Notes: generated from the sequence alone by a model not told the origin. Positions 52,479-63,954 are shown, numbered from the stretch's first letter. The stretch: DNA of 64,000 nucleotides from Fodinicurvata sp. EGI_FJ10296 (GCF_040712075.1 NZ_JBFCVL010000008.1:186001-250000), one strand, 5' to 3'. Made by a program: numbers and translations.

Positions 52479-53750
52479 CTACGCCGCATGACGCAGGCGG
52501 CCGGCAATGCCGTCATACGACTCCAGTGCCGACGCCGGGCCCAGCGCTCCCAGCGTCGGCCGCGACGACAGAAGACGTGTTGCCACCCGGCGCACCGCGG
52601 TCGCATCGACCGCCGCCAGCGATTCCAGCTGCTCCTCCATGCTCAGCACGCGGCCATAGATCAGCATCTGCTGGCCGGCCTGTTCGCATCGGGCCATCGT
52701 GCTTTCCATGCCCATAACAAGTCCGGCACGGAGTTGCGCGCGGGCCCGCTCGACCTCTTCGTCGGTCACTTCGCCGGTGACCGCCATGAGCTGGTCGCAC
52801 AGCACCGGCACCAATTCTGTCGCATCCTCACCGCCGGTACCGGCATAGACGCCGAACAATCCCGAATCGCAATAGGACGAACTGAAACTGTGAATGGTGT
52901 AGACGAGGCCGCGCTTCTCGCGGATCTCCTGAAACAGACGCGACGACATTCCGCCGCCGAGCAGCGTCGCCAGCACGTTCATCGCGTGGAAGTCGGGATC
53001 GTGGTAGCCGACCCCGTCGAAGCCGAGCAGCAAATGAAGCTGCTCCAGATCCTTGTTCTCGCGATATTCGCCGCCACCGTAGCGGGCCGGCGTATCGGGG
53101 ACAGCCGGCGTTGACGGCAGATCGCCGAACAGGGCCGCCGCCTGTTCCACGATCCGATCGTGCTCGACCAGCCCTGACGCTGACAGGACCATGTTGGGTC
53201 CGGCATAATGCTGGCGCAGATAGGCAATGATCGCCTCGCGCGGCAGGCTCGAAACGACATCCGGCAACCCCAGCACCGGTCGTCCAAGCCCCTGATCCGG
53301 GAATGCCGCCGTCTGGAAATGATCGAATATGATATCGTCGGGCGTGTCGTTCGCCTGGCCAATTTCCTGCAGCACGACGGAGCGTTCGCGCGCCAGTTCC
53401 TCGGCGTCGAATAGCGAATTCTGCAGAATGTCAGCCGTCACATCCATGGCCAGGGGTACGTCTTCGGCCAGAACCCGCGAATAGAACGCCGTCACCTCAC
53501 GGCTGGTAAAGGCGTTCATATGGCCGCCGACGGTCTCCAGCGCCTCGGCGATCGCCGCCGCGTTGCGGCGCTCGGTCCCTTTGAAGACCATATGCTCCAG
53601 CAAATGGGCCACGCCGTTGACCTCGGGCGCCTCGTTGCGGGTCCCGGCCCCGACCCAGAGTCCGACGCTGGCGCTGCGCACGGTCTCGATGTGGTCGGTG
53701 ACGACGCGCAGCCCGCTCGGTAATGTCGTAACTTTGATATCCGTCAACAC
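52479..53750 (-). CDS. M16 family zinc peptidase (processing-peptidase-like)
   Basis: A 423-residue insulinase-family peptidase with the inverted zinc motif HLLEH (near 50) and the distal Glu in the conserved region about 75 residues on. It resembles mitochondrial processing peptidase beta and is the single-chain M16B type. GTG 53750 is preferred, with AAGGAAG 11 bases upstream; a TTG eight codons earlier also fits. It lies 51 bases after thrC and 41 before the acetyltransferase, an arrangement kept in many alphaproteobacteria. Confidence 0.93.
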   Translation of the reverse strand: MLTDIKVTTLPSGLRVVTDHIETVRSASVGLWVGAGTRNEAPEVNGVAHLLEHMVFKGTERRNAAAIAEALETVGGHMNAFTSREVTAFYSRVLAEDVPLAMDVTADILQNSLFDAEELARERSVVLQEIGQANDTPDDIIFDHFQTAAFPDQGLGRPVLGLPDVVSSLPREAIIAYLRQHYAGPNMVLSASGLVEHDRIVEQAAALFGDLPSTPAVPDTPARYGGGEYRENKDLEQLHLLLGFDGVGYHDPDFHAMNVLATLLGGGMSSRLFQEIREKRGLVYTIHSFSSSYCDSGLFGVYAGTGGEDATELVPVLCDQLMAVTGEVTDEEVERARAQLRAGLVMGMESTMARCEQAGQQMLIYGRVLSMEEQLESLAAVDATAVRRVATRLLSSRPTLGALGPASALESYDGIAGRLRHAA

Positions 53751-53801
53751 GATCGTATCGTCTTCCTTTCGCAACGATGACTGACGCCAACGGCGCTGGT
53801 T

Positions 53802-55217
53802 TCAGGCGAACACGCGCCCATGCTGCTTGATATGGGATTGCAGCACCGCAAGATCAGCCGGCAATACCGCCGATCGCTCCTCGCGATCGAAAAGATCGGC
53901 CAGACGGGGCGGCAACGACGGGCGGAAACCCGTCGCGCGTTCCACGGCGTCCGGGAACTTGGCCGGGTGGGCGCAAGCCAGGGCGACGATGGGTGTCGGG
54001 TCCGGGATGTCGGCTTGCATTGCCGCATTCACGCCGACAGCCGTGTGCGGATCGATCACCTGCCCGGTCCGCTCATGGATGCCGCGTATGGTCGCGATAA
54101 TGCCGTCGTCGTCCAGCTTGTGGCTTGTGAACAGCCGCTCAGCACGCTCCATCTGCGATCGGCCCAGATTGAAACGACCCGTGCTGCGGAACGATTCCAT
54201 GTCGTCCCGTACCTTTGCGCCGTCACGGTCGTGCAGGTCGAACAGCAGGCGCTCGAAATTCGACGATACCTGGATATCCATGGACGGGCTGAGCGTCGGA
54301 ACCACGGCGCTCGTTTCCATGGCCCCGGACCGGAAAAAGCGGTCCAGAATGTCATTCGTATTCGACCCGATGATCAGCTTTTCGACCGGCAACCCCATCT
54401 GTATGGCGGCATAGGCGGCATAGACATTGCCGAAATTTCCGGTCGGCACACTGAATGCGACGCGGCGGTCGGGCGCACCCAGCGCCAGTCCGGCGGCGAA
54501 GTAATAGACCGTCTGGGCCATGATCCGGGCCCAGTTGATACTGTTGACAGCGGACAGTCCGGCGGCGTCCCGGAAAGAACTGTCGTTGAACATCGCCTTG
54601 ACCAGCGCCTGACAGTCGTCGAACGACCCCTTGACGGCTATGGTGTGGACGTTTTCCGACGCCACGGTCGTCATCTGGCGGCGCTGGACGTCGGATACCC
54701 GGCCTTCGGGATAGAGAATGAAAATATCCAGGTTGTCGCGATCGCGGCAGGCCTCGATCGCCGCCGATCCCGTGTCGCCGGAGGTCGCGCCGACGATCGT
54801 GATCTTTTCGCCGCGCTGCGCCAGCACATGATCGAACAACCGCCCCAGCAACTGAAGCGCGTAATCCTTGAAGGCGATGGTCGGGCCATGAAAAAGCTCC
54901 ATCAGCCAGAGCCGATGGTCAAGTTGAACCAGCGGGGCTACCGCCTGATGAAGGAAGCCGCGGTCGGGATCGTCGCCGTACGTTTCGTCTGCGATCCGCT
55001 GGAGCGTATCGTCGTCGATCGTACCACCCACGAATGGTCTGATCAGGCGCGCCGCAAGCCGGGGATACGGCAAGCCGGCCAGTTCGCGCAGATCCTGTGC
55101 CGTCAGGAACGGCCATTCCTCGGGTACGTACAATCCGCCGTCGCGGGCGAGTCCCGCGAGCAGAACGTCGTCGAACGACAATGCGGGGCCCGTGCCCCGG
55201 GTGCTGATGTATCGCAC
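53802..55217 (-). CDS. thrC: Threonine synthase
   Basis: A 471-residue PLP enzyme making threonine from O-phosphohomoserine. The start (RYISTRGTGPALSFDDVLLAGLARDGGLYVPE) is typical of the long, fungal/proteobacterial class; the PLP Lys is in IAFKDYALQ (near 110), with the phosphate-binding GATSGDTGSAAIEA (near 143) and PTGNFGNVYAAY (near 258). The ATG at 55217 follows a 160-base gap from the carboxypeptidase gene, which carries no obvious gene and probably the promoter. Confidence 0.96.
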   Translation of the reverse strand: MRYISTRGTGPALSFDDVLLAGLARDGGLYVPEEWPFLTAQDLRELAGLPYPRLAARLIRPFVGGTIDDDTLQRIADETYGDDPDRGFLHQAVAPLVQLDHRLWLMELFHGPTIAFKDYALQLLGRLFDHVLAQRGEKITIVGATSGDTGSAAIEACRDRDNLDIFILYPEGRVSDVQRRQMTTVASENVHTIAVKGSFDDCQALVKAMFNDSSFRDAAGLSAVNSINWARIMAQTVYYFAAGLALGAPDRRVAFSVPTGNFGNVYAAYAAIQMGLPVEKLIIGSNTNDILDRFFRSGAMETSAVVPTLSPSMDIQVSSNFERLLFDLHDRDGAKVRDDMESFRSTGRFNLGRSQMERAERLFTSHKLDDDGIIATIRGIHERTGQVIDPHTAVGVNAAMQADIPDPTPIVALACAHPAKFPDAVERATGFRPSLPPRLADLFDREERSAVLPADLAVLQSHIKQHGRVFA

Positions 55218-55377
55218 TGTGTTGCCGCTTTCGTATGCCAGAGTCTCTAGAGACGGGGTGTCGAATTCCCTCTACCGTATACGACGGGGGCGTTGCGCGG
55301 CAACCGCTGGCAACGCGCCACACCCGCATGCCTGCCCGCCAGTCGATTCCGGCTCGCTGGCGCAGCCAGCGCGACCG

Positions 55378-56928
55378 TCACGCCGTGGTACGAGCCGGGG
55401 CGTGGTATCGCCGCTGAAGATGCACCTTGAAAGCGGTCGCATTTAGCGGACGTCCGGTTGCCCGCTGAATGATGCCGCCCGTACTGTCGGAAGCGCCGAC
55501 GCTGTGAATGTTCGACCGCAACCACTGGACGATCGGCGCGAACCGTCCCTCGGCGACCAGTTCTTCAATGCTGCAACCCTCGGATTGCCGCAGTGACTCG
55601 TCGGCCGCCTCGGCAAACTGTGCGGCGGCCAGGGCGCCGAGGGTATAGGTCGGGAAGTACCCCCAGATACCCGCCGGCCAATGAATGTCTTGCAAGCACC
55701 CCAGGGTATCGTTCGGCGGCACCAGCCCCAGCAGGTCGCGCATGCCGTCGTTCCAGGCACCCGGCAGGTCGCCCAGCGCGAGATCGCCCGCCAGCATCGC
55801 CTGTTCCAGGCGGTACCGAAGGATCACGTGCAGCGGGTACGTCACTTCGTCGGCATCGACGCGGATATGACCGGGTTCGACCCTGATCGCACGACGGTAC
55901 AACGTCTCCTCGTCCCAATCGCCACCCCGTCCACCGAAAGTGTCGATCAAGAGCGGCCGAACGAATGTCTGGAACGCGCGGCTTCGGCTGATCTGCATCT
56001 CGATGAACAGCGACTGGCTCTCGTGCAGGGTCATTCCCCGCGATTCGCCGACCGGCTGGTCGAGCCAGCCTGTCGGGCGACCCTGTTCATACAGCGCATG
56101 ACCGGTTTCATGGAGTACGCCCATCAGGGCGGCGCTGAAATCGTTTTCGTCATACCGGGTGGTGATGCGGACATCGTTCGTCGATCCCCCGCAGAACGGA
56201 TGGATGCTGGTATCCAGCCGGCCCCGCTCGAAGTCGAACCCGAGCCGAGCCATCAAAGTCTCGGCGATGTCCTTCTGAGAGGGTAAAGCGAAGGGTCCCG
56301 GAGGCGCCGGCGCGTCGGCCGTTTGCCGTTGCGCCTCCAACACCGTGGGCAAGATCTCGGGTATATAACCGGCCAGATCGGCAAAAACCGGATCGATGGC
56401 CGCCGCCCGCATGCCGGGGTCGTGCCGGTCCAGCAGGGCATCGTATAGCGGCAGATCCAGGGCAGCGCCGACCGCCGCGCCAATTTCCCGCTGATGATCC
56501 AGGACCGACTGCAAATATGGTTTGAGCGTTTTGAAGTCAGCATCACACCGGGCCGATCGCCATGCCATTTCGGCAGCGGAGACCGCTCGCGAACTGGCTG
56601 CGACGAGATCGGCGGGCACGGCCGTCTCGTGACTGTGAATCCGGCGCATTTCGGCCAGATTGGCACGATCTCGGGCGTCGAGATCGCGCTGATCGGCTTC
56701 GGCACGATCCAGGTCGTCAGCCAGCGCCGGTTCCGACAGGATTTCATGCGCCACGACCCGCAACGTGGCCATCGACTGGGAGCGCCGGTCCGCCGCGCCG
56801 GTGGGCATCATCGACTCGGTATCCCAGTGAAGTGTTCCCAATGCATCGGAAAGCGCGGCATGGCGGGCAAAGGCCGCTTTCAGCCGGCCATAGGGCGACG
56901 CCGGATCGTCTGCTCGGTCTGTCGTCAT
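55378..56928 (-). CDS. M32 metallocarboxypeptidase
   Basis: A 516-residue zinc carboxypeptidase of the Taq/Pfu type. The zinc motif HETGH is near residue 273 with the third ligand Glu in TLHESQSLF (near 302); HPFCGGSTNDVRITTRY and EADEVTYPLH-like (DADEVTYPLH) segments are family signatures. It is cytoplasmic, trimming peptides from the C-terminus. It overlaps surf1 by 4 bases (ATGA), so it is transcribed with the end of the oxidase operon. Length is standard (about 500). Confidence 0.94.
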   Translation of the reverse strand: MTTDRADDPASPYGRLKAAFARHAALSDALGTLHWDTESMMPTGAADRRSQSMATLRVVAHEILSEPALADDLDRAEADQRDLDARDRANLAEMRRIHSHETAVPADLVAASSRAVSAAEMAWRSARCDADFKTLKPYLQSVLDHQREIGAAVGAALDLPLYDALLDRHDPGMRAAAIDPVFADLAGYIPEILPTVLEAQRQTADAPAPPGPFALPSQKDIAETLMARLGFDFERGRLDTSIHPFCGGSTNDVRITTRYDENDFSAALMGVLHETGHALYEQGRPTGWLDQPVGESRGMTLHESQSLFIEMQISRSRAFQTFVRPLLIDTFGGRGGDWDEETLYRRAIRVEPGHIRVDADEVTYPLHVILRYRLEQAMLAGDLALGDLPGAWNDGMRDLLGLVPPNDTLGCLQDIHWPAGIWGYFPTYTLGALAAAQFAEAADESLRQSEGCSIEELVAEGRFAPIVQWLRSNIHSVGASDSTGGIIQRATGRPLNATAFKVHLQRRYHAPARTTA

Positions 56929-57668
56929 CGGGAGTCCTCGGGCTCGTCGCCGGGTTCCCGACGCAGAAAGGTGACGAAATAAACGCCGATCATCGTCAGC
57001 GCCAGCGCATACCAGGTCAGCGCGTATTCAAGGTGATTGTTGGGGATGTTCATCCTGGTCTGCCCGGCTATCGGCAGCGCCCCGTCCGGCATGGATGGCG
57101 AGTCCCGCACTTCGAATATCAGCGGTCCGGGATTATCGATGCCGGCTTCGCGGGCCATGGCCGCGAGGTCGGGCCAGAACCAGTCGTTGCGTTCCGGGTC
57201 GTTGTCAGGCTGCATCCATGCCTGATCGCCCGGCACACGGGCAATGGCCGTGAGCGACACCGGGCCGTCGACCAGCCCCTCTACCCTATCGCTTTGCGGG
57301 CGGCGATCGATCGGCACCCAGCCACGATTGACCAGGACGAACGAACCGTCGGGGCGTTCCAGCGGCGTAACGACATGAACGCCGGTCTGGCCGTCCCTGG
57401 TTCGGGCAACCAGATGCATTTCGAGATCATGGAGATAGCGCCCAGCCAGCCGGACGGGGCGGTAGTCCCAGTCGTCGGCTTCGCCCTCCGGGACCGTCGC
57501 CGGCAATTCGACGGGCTCGGCGCCGGCCCGTTCCTCGATTCGGTCCAGCAGATCAGACTTCCAGTCCAGTCGGTAGACCTGCCATGTTCCGAGCCCGATC
57601 AGGATGACAAGCGCAACGATGACCGAAATCGTGGCCGAGATCGGTGGCCGGAATCTATGTCCCATCAT
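56925..57668 (-). CDS. surf1: SURF1 oxidase assembly protein
   Basis: A 247-residue membrane protein with two helices at the ends (ISVIVALVILIGLGTWQVYRLDWK; YALTWYALALTMIGVYFVTF) and a periplasmic domain between. LGTWQ, VLVNRGWVP and NIPNNHLEYALTWY are SURF1 signatures. It helps insert heme a into subunit I of cytochrome aa3 oxidase. The ATG at 57668 overlaps the DUF983 gene by 14 bases; a GTG four codons upstream is also possible. Confidence 0.92.
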   Translation of the reverse strand: MMGHRFRPPISATISVIVALVILIGLGTWQVYRLDWKSDLLDRIEERAGAEPVELPATVPEGEADDWDYRPVRLAGRYLHDLEMHLVARTRDGQTGVHVVTPLERPDGSFVLVNRGWVPIDRRPQSDRVEGLVDGPVSLTAIARVPGDQAWMQPDNDPERNDWFWPDLAAMAREAGIDNPGPLIFEVRDSPSMPDGALPIAGQTRMNIPNNHLEYALTWYALALTMIGVYFVTFLRREPGDEPEDSR

Positions 57669-58041
57669 CGTCGCCCGCACCCCGTTCGAATTCGGACCGG
57701 CGATAGCGAAACTGAAGCGCCGTCATATAGGCCTTTATCGGCCGCAGCAGGACCGCCGTCAGACCGAAGACCAGACCGCCTCCGGCAAGGGCGTGAACCC
57801 AAATCGCCGGCGCCCATCGGGCCTCGATCCAGAGAACGAAGGGCACTGCCAGAAAGCCGAGAATGAAGATCATGAAAACGGCCGGCCCGTCGCCGCTGTC
57901 GTTTTCGGCCAGTCGCAGACCGCAATGGTCGCAGCGGTCGACGACCGTCAAATAGCCCCGGAACAACGAGCCGACACCGCAGCGCGGGCATTTGGCGCCC
58001 AGCGCTGCGGATATGGGAGAAACCGTGTCGTGATACGCCAT
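57655..58041 (-). CDS. DUF983 zinc-ribbon membrane protein
   Basis: A 128-residue protein with an N-terminal zinc ribbon (CPRCGVGSLF and CDHCGL, near 18-46) and two membrane helices (VFMIFILGFLAVPFVLW; ALAGGGLVFGLTAVLL). DUF983 genes sit regularly between ctaE and surf1 in alphaproteobacteria, so an oxidase assembly role is probable though unproven. It starts 23 bases after ctaE and overlaps surf1. Confidence 0.9.
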   Translation of the reverse strand: MAYHDTVSPISAALGAKCPRCGVGSLFRGYLTVVDRCDHCGLRLAENDSGDGPAVFMIFILGFLAVPFVLWIEARWAPAIWVHALAGGGLVFGLTAVLLRPIKAYMTALQFRYRRSEFERGAGDDDGT

Positions 58042-58064
58042 CCGCTATCCGACCGCTGCCGGGA

Positions 58065-58907
58065 TCAATGGGCCAGATCGCCGCCGCCCCACCAATAGAC
58101 CGAAACGAAGAGGAACAGCCAGACGACGTCGACGAAATGCCAGTACCAGGCGGCCGCCTCGAATCCGAAATGGCTGTCTTTGGTGAAATGGCCCGGTCGG
58201 GTCGTACGCCACCAGCACACCGCCAGAAAGATCGTCCCGATGATCACATGGAACCCGTGAAATCCGGTCGCCATGTAAAAGGTCGACGAATAGATGCCGT
58301 CCGCAAATCCGAAGGTCGCGTGGCTGTACTCGTATGCCTGGAGACATGTGAAAATGACGCCGAGCAGCACCGTTATCCCGAGAGCCTGGCTGGCCTCGCG
58401 ATTGTGACCTTCGAGCAGGGCATGGTGCGCCCATGTGACCGTGCATCCGGAGAGCAGCAGCACCAGCGTCATCATGAACGGCAACGAAAAGGGGTCAAAG
58501 GTTGCAACGCCTTCCGGCGGCCACACACCGTCGGCCGGATAAAGCGCAGCCCCGAAGAAGGCCCAGAAGAACGCGGCGAAGAACATCACTTCGGACGCGA
58601 TAAACAGCAGCATACCGTACCGCAGCCCCAGCTTGACGACGCTGGTGTGTGCCCGCTCGTGAACCGATTCCTTGATGACGTCGGCCCACCATCCCGCCAT
58701 GCAGACAAGAACCGCGACAAAGCCGAGGACCAGTAACCACGTCCCCATGTCGTGCATCCACATCACGCCGCCGGTCGCCATGATGCCCGCTGCCATCGCG
58801 GTCACGAGCGGCCAGGCGCTTGGGCTCAGCAGGTGATATGGATGGGGTGGGCCGGATTCCATGTCCGGTCCGCTGCCGTCCTGATGGTGGGCGGTGGTCT
58901 CGCTCAT
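58065..58907 (-). CDS. ctaE: Cytochrome c oxidase subunit III
   Basis: A 280-residue integral membrane subunit with seven helices. [15 protein letters not shown] at the start, [14 protein letters not shown] (helix III), the conserved [16 protein letters not shown], and [16 protein letters not shown] with the terminal [14 protein letters not shown] are typical. It stabilises proton pumping by subunit I. It lies 23 bases after cox11 and before DUF983, the usual alphaproteobacterial order. Confidence 0.97.
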   Translation of the reverse strand: MSETTAHHQDGSGPDMESGPPHPYHLLSPSAWPLVTAMAAGIMATGGVMWMHDMGTWLLVLGFVAVLVCMAGWWADVIKESVHERAHTSVVKLGLRYGMLLFIASEVMFFAAFFWAFFGAALYPADGVWPPEGVATFDPFSLPFMMTLVLLLSGCTVTWAHHALLEGHNREASQALGITVLLGVIFTCLQAYEYSHATFGFADGIYSSTFYMATGFHGFHVIIGTIFLAVCWWRTTRPGHFTKDSHFGFEAAAWYWHFVDVVWLFLFVSVYWWGGGDLAH

Positions 58908-58930
58908 ATCCCGTTCAACCCCGATACAGT

Positions 58931-59548
58931 TTAGGTTCGCGGCTCCGGCGCCGTCGCCGAAGCCGATTGTTCGACCGATTGATAATAGCCTTCAACCGCG
59001 TCGTCCAGTTCCTCGCTCTCGGTCGGATAGAATGTGTAGGAAAGGGTCACCGATGTGACGTCGTCAAGCGTGCGTTCGTCGGCGATGGCCGCGTCAATAT
59101 AGAAGTAGACCGGGAGCTCCATCGTTTCGCCCGGCTGGAGCGTCTGCTCGCCGAAGCAGAAGCATTCCATCTTCTGGAAATAGGCACCGACCTGGAACGG
59201 CGAGACATTGTAAACGGCCATTCCCGTAACCGGCCGATCGGAAGTATTCTCAACGCGGTAGTATGCGAGATTGGGTTCTCCGACCCGGACCGTCATGCGC
59301 CCTGTCTCGGAAGTGAACTCCCACGGCAATGCGGCGTCGGCCCGCGCCACGAAACGCACTTGTATTTCGCGGTCCAGGATCTCGGTTGAGTATCCCTCGG
59401 CGACCTGAGTCGTGCCGCCATATCCTGTGACCCTGCAGAACAGATCGTACAGCGGCACGGCGGCAAAACTGACCCCGACCATGCCAAATACGAGTCCGAA
59501 CAGCGACACCATGACGGTTTTGTTGCGGCGGCGCAGGCGATCGGACAT
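58931..59548 (-). CDS. ctaG: Cox11/CtaG copper chaperone
   Basis: A 205-residue protein with one N-terminal membrane helix ([23 protein letters not shown]) and a periplasmic immunoglobulin-like domain. The copper-binding CFCF is in [10 protein letters not shown] (near 120), and [11 protein letters not shown] follows the helix with a further Cys. It delivers copper to the CuB site of subunit I. ATG 59548 is used since it places the helix correctly; it starts six bases after the small upstream gene. Confidence 0.95.
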   Translation of the reverse strand: MSDRLRRRNKTVMVSLFGLVFGMVGVSFAAVPLYDLFCRVTGYGGTTQVAEGYSTEILDREIQVRFVARADAALPWEFTSETGRMTVRVGEPNLAYYRVENTSDRPVTGMAVYNVSPFQVGAYFQKMECFCFGEQTLQPGETMELPVYFYIDAAIADERTLDDVTSVTLSYTFYPTESEELDDAVEGYYQSVEQSASATAPEPRT

Positions 59549-59553
59549 GGCGA

Positions 59554-59712
59554 CTACAGACCGCTTTCGAAATTGACCATGGTGATGATCCAGACCAACG
59601 CCACCCAAGCCGCCAGGGCGAGCGCAAGGGCAGTGTTCTTGCCGCGTCGGCGCCGCTCCATGGCATCGCGCTCCGATTCGGCATTCATTTCGATACTCCG
59701 ACCATCAGACAT
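59554..59712 (-). CDS. Small single-helix protein of the oxidase operon
   Basis: A 52-residue frame from an ATG that directly follows the ctaB stop (TGAATG) to a TAG five bases before the cox11 start. The protein begins acidic (SIEMNAESERDAM), has a basic stretch (RRRRGK) and one membrane helix (TALALALAAWVALVWIITMV), so its N-terminus lies in the cytoplasm. Small helical proteins (CoxF-like) occur at this place in related operons. Tight packing on both sides supports it as a real gene; its role in oxidase assembly is inferred. Confidence 0.72.
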   Translation of the reverse strand: MSDGRSIEMNAESERDAMERRRRGKNTALALALAAWVALVWIITMVNFESGL

Positions 59713-60732
59713 TCAAACCAGTCCCCGCATCCAGATGATATTGTCGGCGATCAAGAGACCGAAAACGCCGAACAGATAAATGATGGAATACCCGAACATG
59801 CGGCGGGCGGCTTTGTGGTTCGTTGTCGCGCCGTTCTCAAGAAAAACCGCCAGCGCATACCGGATGAAAACCAGGCTCAGCGCGGCAGCGCCGACTCCGT
59901 AAATGGGGCCGGTTGCGCCAAGCAGCCACGGGGCGACGGCGACCGGCGCCAGTGCGACCGTATAGCCCAGAATTTGCCGGCGTGTCGCGCTTTCTCCGGC
60001 GACCACGGGCAGCATCGGGATGCCGGCTCGGCGGTAGTCGCTGCTGCGATAGAGGCTCAGGGCCCAGAAATGCGGTGGCGTCCAAAGAAAGATGATCGCG
60101 AAGAGCAAGAGCGGAACGACCGTTGCATCACCGGTAACCGCCGCCCAGCCGATCATTGGCGGAAAGGCGCCGGCTGCACCACCAATAACGATATTCTGCG
60201 GCGTCCTGCGCTTCAGCCACATCGTGTAGACGAAAACATAAAAGCCCGAGGCAAACGCCAGTATGGCCGCGGCAAACCAGTTGACAGACAACCCCAGCAA
60301 CAGGATCGACGCCACTGTCAATATAACCCCGAACGCCAGCGCATCATCGGGCGAAATTTTTCCGGTCACGATCGGTCGACGTTGCGTTCGCGACATGACG
60401 GCATCGATGTCGCGGTCGAACCACATATTGATGCAGCCGGCCGCACCGGCGCCGACGGCGATGCAAAGGATTGCCGTCACCGCCAGAACCGGATGGATCG
60501 AGCCGGGCGCGGCGATCAACCCCGCAATGCCGGAAAATACCACAAGCGACATGACACGGGGCTTGAGCAGTGCGACGTAGTCGCGCCAGGTGCCGTCGCC
60601 GGGGATTGGACCGCTGTCAGGAGAATTCCCGAGAGTCGACGCGGGGGACGATCCGGCGGATGATCCCACGGGCGAAAAGCCGGTCGGCGCCGTCGCGCCG
60701 CTGTCGATCACGATATCGGACATCGAAGTCAT
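59713..60732 (-). CDS. ctaB: Protoheme IX farnesyltransferase (heme O synthase)
   Basis: A 339-residue UbiA-family membrane enzyme that adds farnesyl diphosphate to heme b, giving heme O for the oxidase. Nine helices are predicted; the first Asp-rich motif is NMWFDRDIDAVMSRTQRRP (near 105) and the second is SLYRSSDYRRAGIPMLPV. The 45 residues before the first helix (Ser/Gly/Pro-rich) are unusually long. ATG 60732 is favoured; another ATG is three codons on. A hairpin at 60751-60790 separates it from ctaD. Confidence 0.95.
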   Translation of the reverse strand: MTSMSDIVIDSGATAPTGFSPVGSSAGSSPASTLGNSPDSGPIPGDGTWRDYVALLKPRVMSLVVFSGIAGLIAAPGSIHPVLAVTAILCIAVGAGAAGCINMWFDRDIDAVMSRTQRRPIVTGKISPDDALAFGVILTVASILLLGLSVNWFAAAILAFASGFYVFVYTMWLKRRTPQNIVIGGAAGAFPPMIGWAAVTGDATVVPLLLFAIIFLWTPPHFWALSLYRSSDYRRAGIPMLPVVAGESATRRQILGYTVALAPVAVAPWLLGATGPIYGVGAAALSLVFIRYALAVFLENGATTNHKAARRMFGYSIIYLFGVFGLLIADNIIWMRGLV

Positions 60733-60750
60733 CTCATCCGTCAAAAGGTG

Positions 60751-60790
60751 AAGCCGCCTGCACCGCAAGAATGCGGTGCAGCGGCGGCTT
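60751..60790 (-). terminator. Long hairpin between ctaD and ctaB
   Basis: TGCACCGCA (60759-60767) and TGCGGTGCA (60772-60780) form a perfect 9-bp stem with a 4-base loop; AAGCCGCC (60751-60758) and GGCGGCTT (60783-60790) extend it by 8 bp with a 2-base bulge. On the minus strand CACCTTTT follows, so it is a likely partial terminator or processing site that lets subunit I be made in excess of the assembly factors. Confidence 0.75.
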
Positions 60791-60892
60791 CGCCGGTTTG
60801 CTGCCCCAATCCCGGGGTCTTTATCGGCCAAAGCCGAATGGGAGCAGGCGAGATCGATACCGACCGCCCCCGCTCCCGTGCACAGATCCGGA

Positions 60893-62500
<1,608 letters not shown>

Positions 62501-62535
62501 TCACTTTCTTTGGGTTGCTCTGCCCGAACGGGGGG

Positions 62536-63417
62536 TCAGTTCGCCAACTCGGCGACCTGACGCCGAGCAACCGCTTCTTCATACGTACCGGTCAAAAGCA
62601 CCGGTGGATTTTCCGGATCGATGTCCGCATCAGCGGTCTGCTCGATCACCCAGTCATCGAATTCCTCGCGGCTGACGGCGCGGACCTCCACCGGCATGAA
62701 GCCGTGGCCCGTCCCGCAGATCTCCGAGCACATTCCATAGTAGGTGCCCTCTTCCTCGATTCGAACCCAGGTCTCGTTCATGCGGCCGGGAATGGCATCC
62801 TGTTTCACGCCGAAGGCCGGCACGGCCCAGCTATGGAGAACATCACCCGCCGAAACAAGAATCTGGATGTTCGTGTCGACCGGAAGGACAACGGCATTGT
62901 CAACCGACAGCATCCGGGTCTGATCGGGACCGATTTCCTCGTCCGGGACCATATAGCTGGAATATTCGCCGATTTGCTGATCGGGATATTCGTAGCCCCA
63001 GTACCATTGATAGCCATTGGCGATCAGCGTCATTTCCGGGTCCGTCGTGCGATCCATGAAGTAGAGGACCCGGAACGAGGGAACGGCAATCACGAGCAGG
63101 ATCAGGACCGGCACGATCGTCCAGACGACCTCGATCACCGTGTTGTGTGATGTCCTGGACGGTGTCGGATTGGCCGACGCCCGGAACCGCCAGCCCACAT
63201 AGATCAGCAGTGCCAGAACGAACAGCGTGATCGCGGTGATGATGACGAGCAGAAGATTGTGGAAATCGTTCAGCTCGGCCATGACCGGTGACGCCGCTTC
63301 CTGAAACCCCATTTGCCAGCCTTCCGGCATCTGGGCCACCGCCGGCGCAGCAATACCCGCCAGGCCCAGGCCGGCTAAGGCAGCGGCGGCTTTTACGGCT
63401 CGATTGTTCAGTCGCAT
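62536..63417 (-). CDS. ctaC: Cytochrome c oxidase subunit II
   Basis: A 293-residue subunit with a cleaved signal peptide (AALAGLGLAGIAAPAVAQ), two membrane helices (near 55-75 and 95-115) and a periplasmic cupredoxin domain with the CuA ligands in CSEICGTGHGFM (near 233). It receives electrons from cytochrome c. No heme-binding CxxCH is fused. ATG 63417 gives the normal signal peptide. It is the first gene of the oxidase operon, facing tldD across a 537-base gap. Confidence 0.96.
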   Translation of the reverse strand: MRLNNRAVKAAAALAGLGLAGIAAPAVAQMPEGWQMGFQEAASPVMAELNDFHNLLLVIITAITLFVLALLIYVGWRFRASANPTPSRTSHNTVIEVVWTIVPVLILLVIAVPSFRVLYFMDRTTDPEMTLIANGYQWYWGYEYPDQQIGEYSSYMVPDEEIGPDQTRMLSVDNAVVLPVDTNIQILVSAGDVLHSWAVPAFGVKQDAIPGRMNETWVRIEEEGTYYGMCSEICGTGHGFMPVEVRAVSREEFDDWVIEQTADADIDPENPPVLLTGTYEEAVARRQVAELAN

Positions 63418-63954
63418 ACCCCTGACCACTCTCGTTCGTTTTCCGTTGCCGGCGTTCCGGCACCCCAATCGATTCACGCCTTCCTATCAGGCCGCTGCCG
63501 CCCTGTCCTGCGAAAGAAGCAGCGCACCAAGGACAACCCCTCCACCCGGGAAAGGATATCCGGAGCAAAGGGGCGGTCCCTTTCGCGGCAGCGACCGGCC
63601 GATATCCGGCCAACGGCGCATGGCGGCGGTTATAAACGCCATAGCCCCCATGGGAGAAGCACATTTCTGCCCAGATTGCCGATAGCGGCCCAAAGGATGG
63701 CCATTTTTCCGTGTCAGTTCTACACGATCGGCTTGTGGGGAAGACACCGCCGCCTTGCCGCAGGCCGGGCGCAAATCGTCGCAGAACCGCCCTTCCCTGA
63801 GGCCGCCATCTCGCATAGGTTACAATACGGGCAAACTGGTGCCCGGCCGGCGGAGGGTTCCGGTGCACCGCTCGGCCGCGCCCCGATGCCGGCCGGCGGA
63901 GTGCCGGAAAGGTTCGTGAGTATATAGCGCCCGCTCTGGAAATGGAGGATGACG
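63418..63954. other. Divergent intergenic region between ctaC and tldD
   Basis: No gene is supported in these 537 bases. A TACAAT at 63821-63826 is a possible -10 for tldD, without a convincing -35. A 13-base direct repeat CCGGCCGGCGGAG occurs at 63843 and 63889. The left part should contain the oxidase operon promoter; no RegA, Fnr or other operator was recognised. Confidence 0.35.

Noticed and set aside
63404..63927. Several short open frames in the ctaC/tldD gap
   Set aside because: Arg/Pro-rich translations without start signals; the region is better read as a promoter area.
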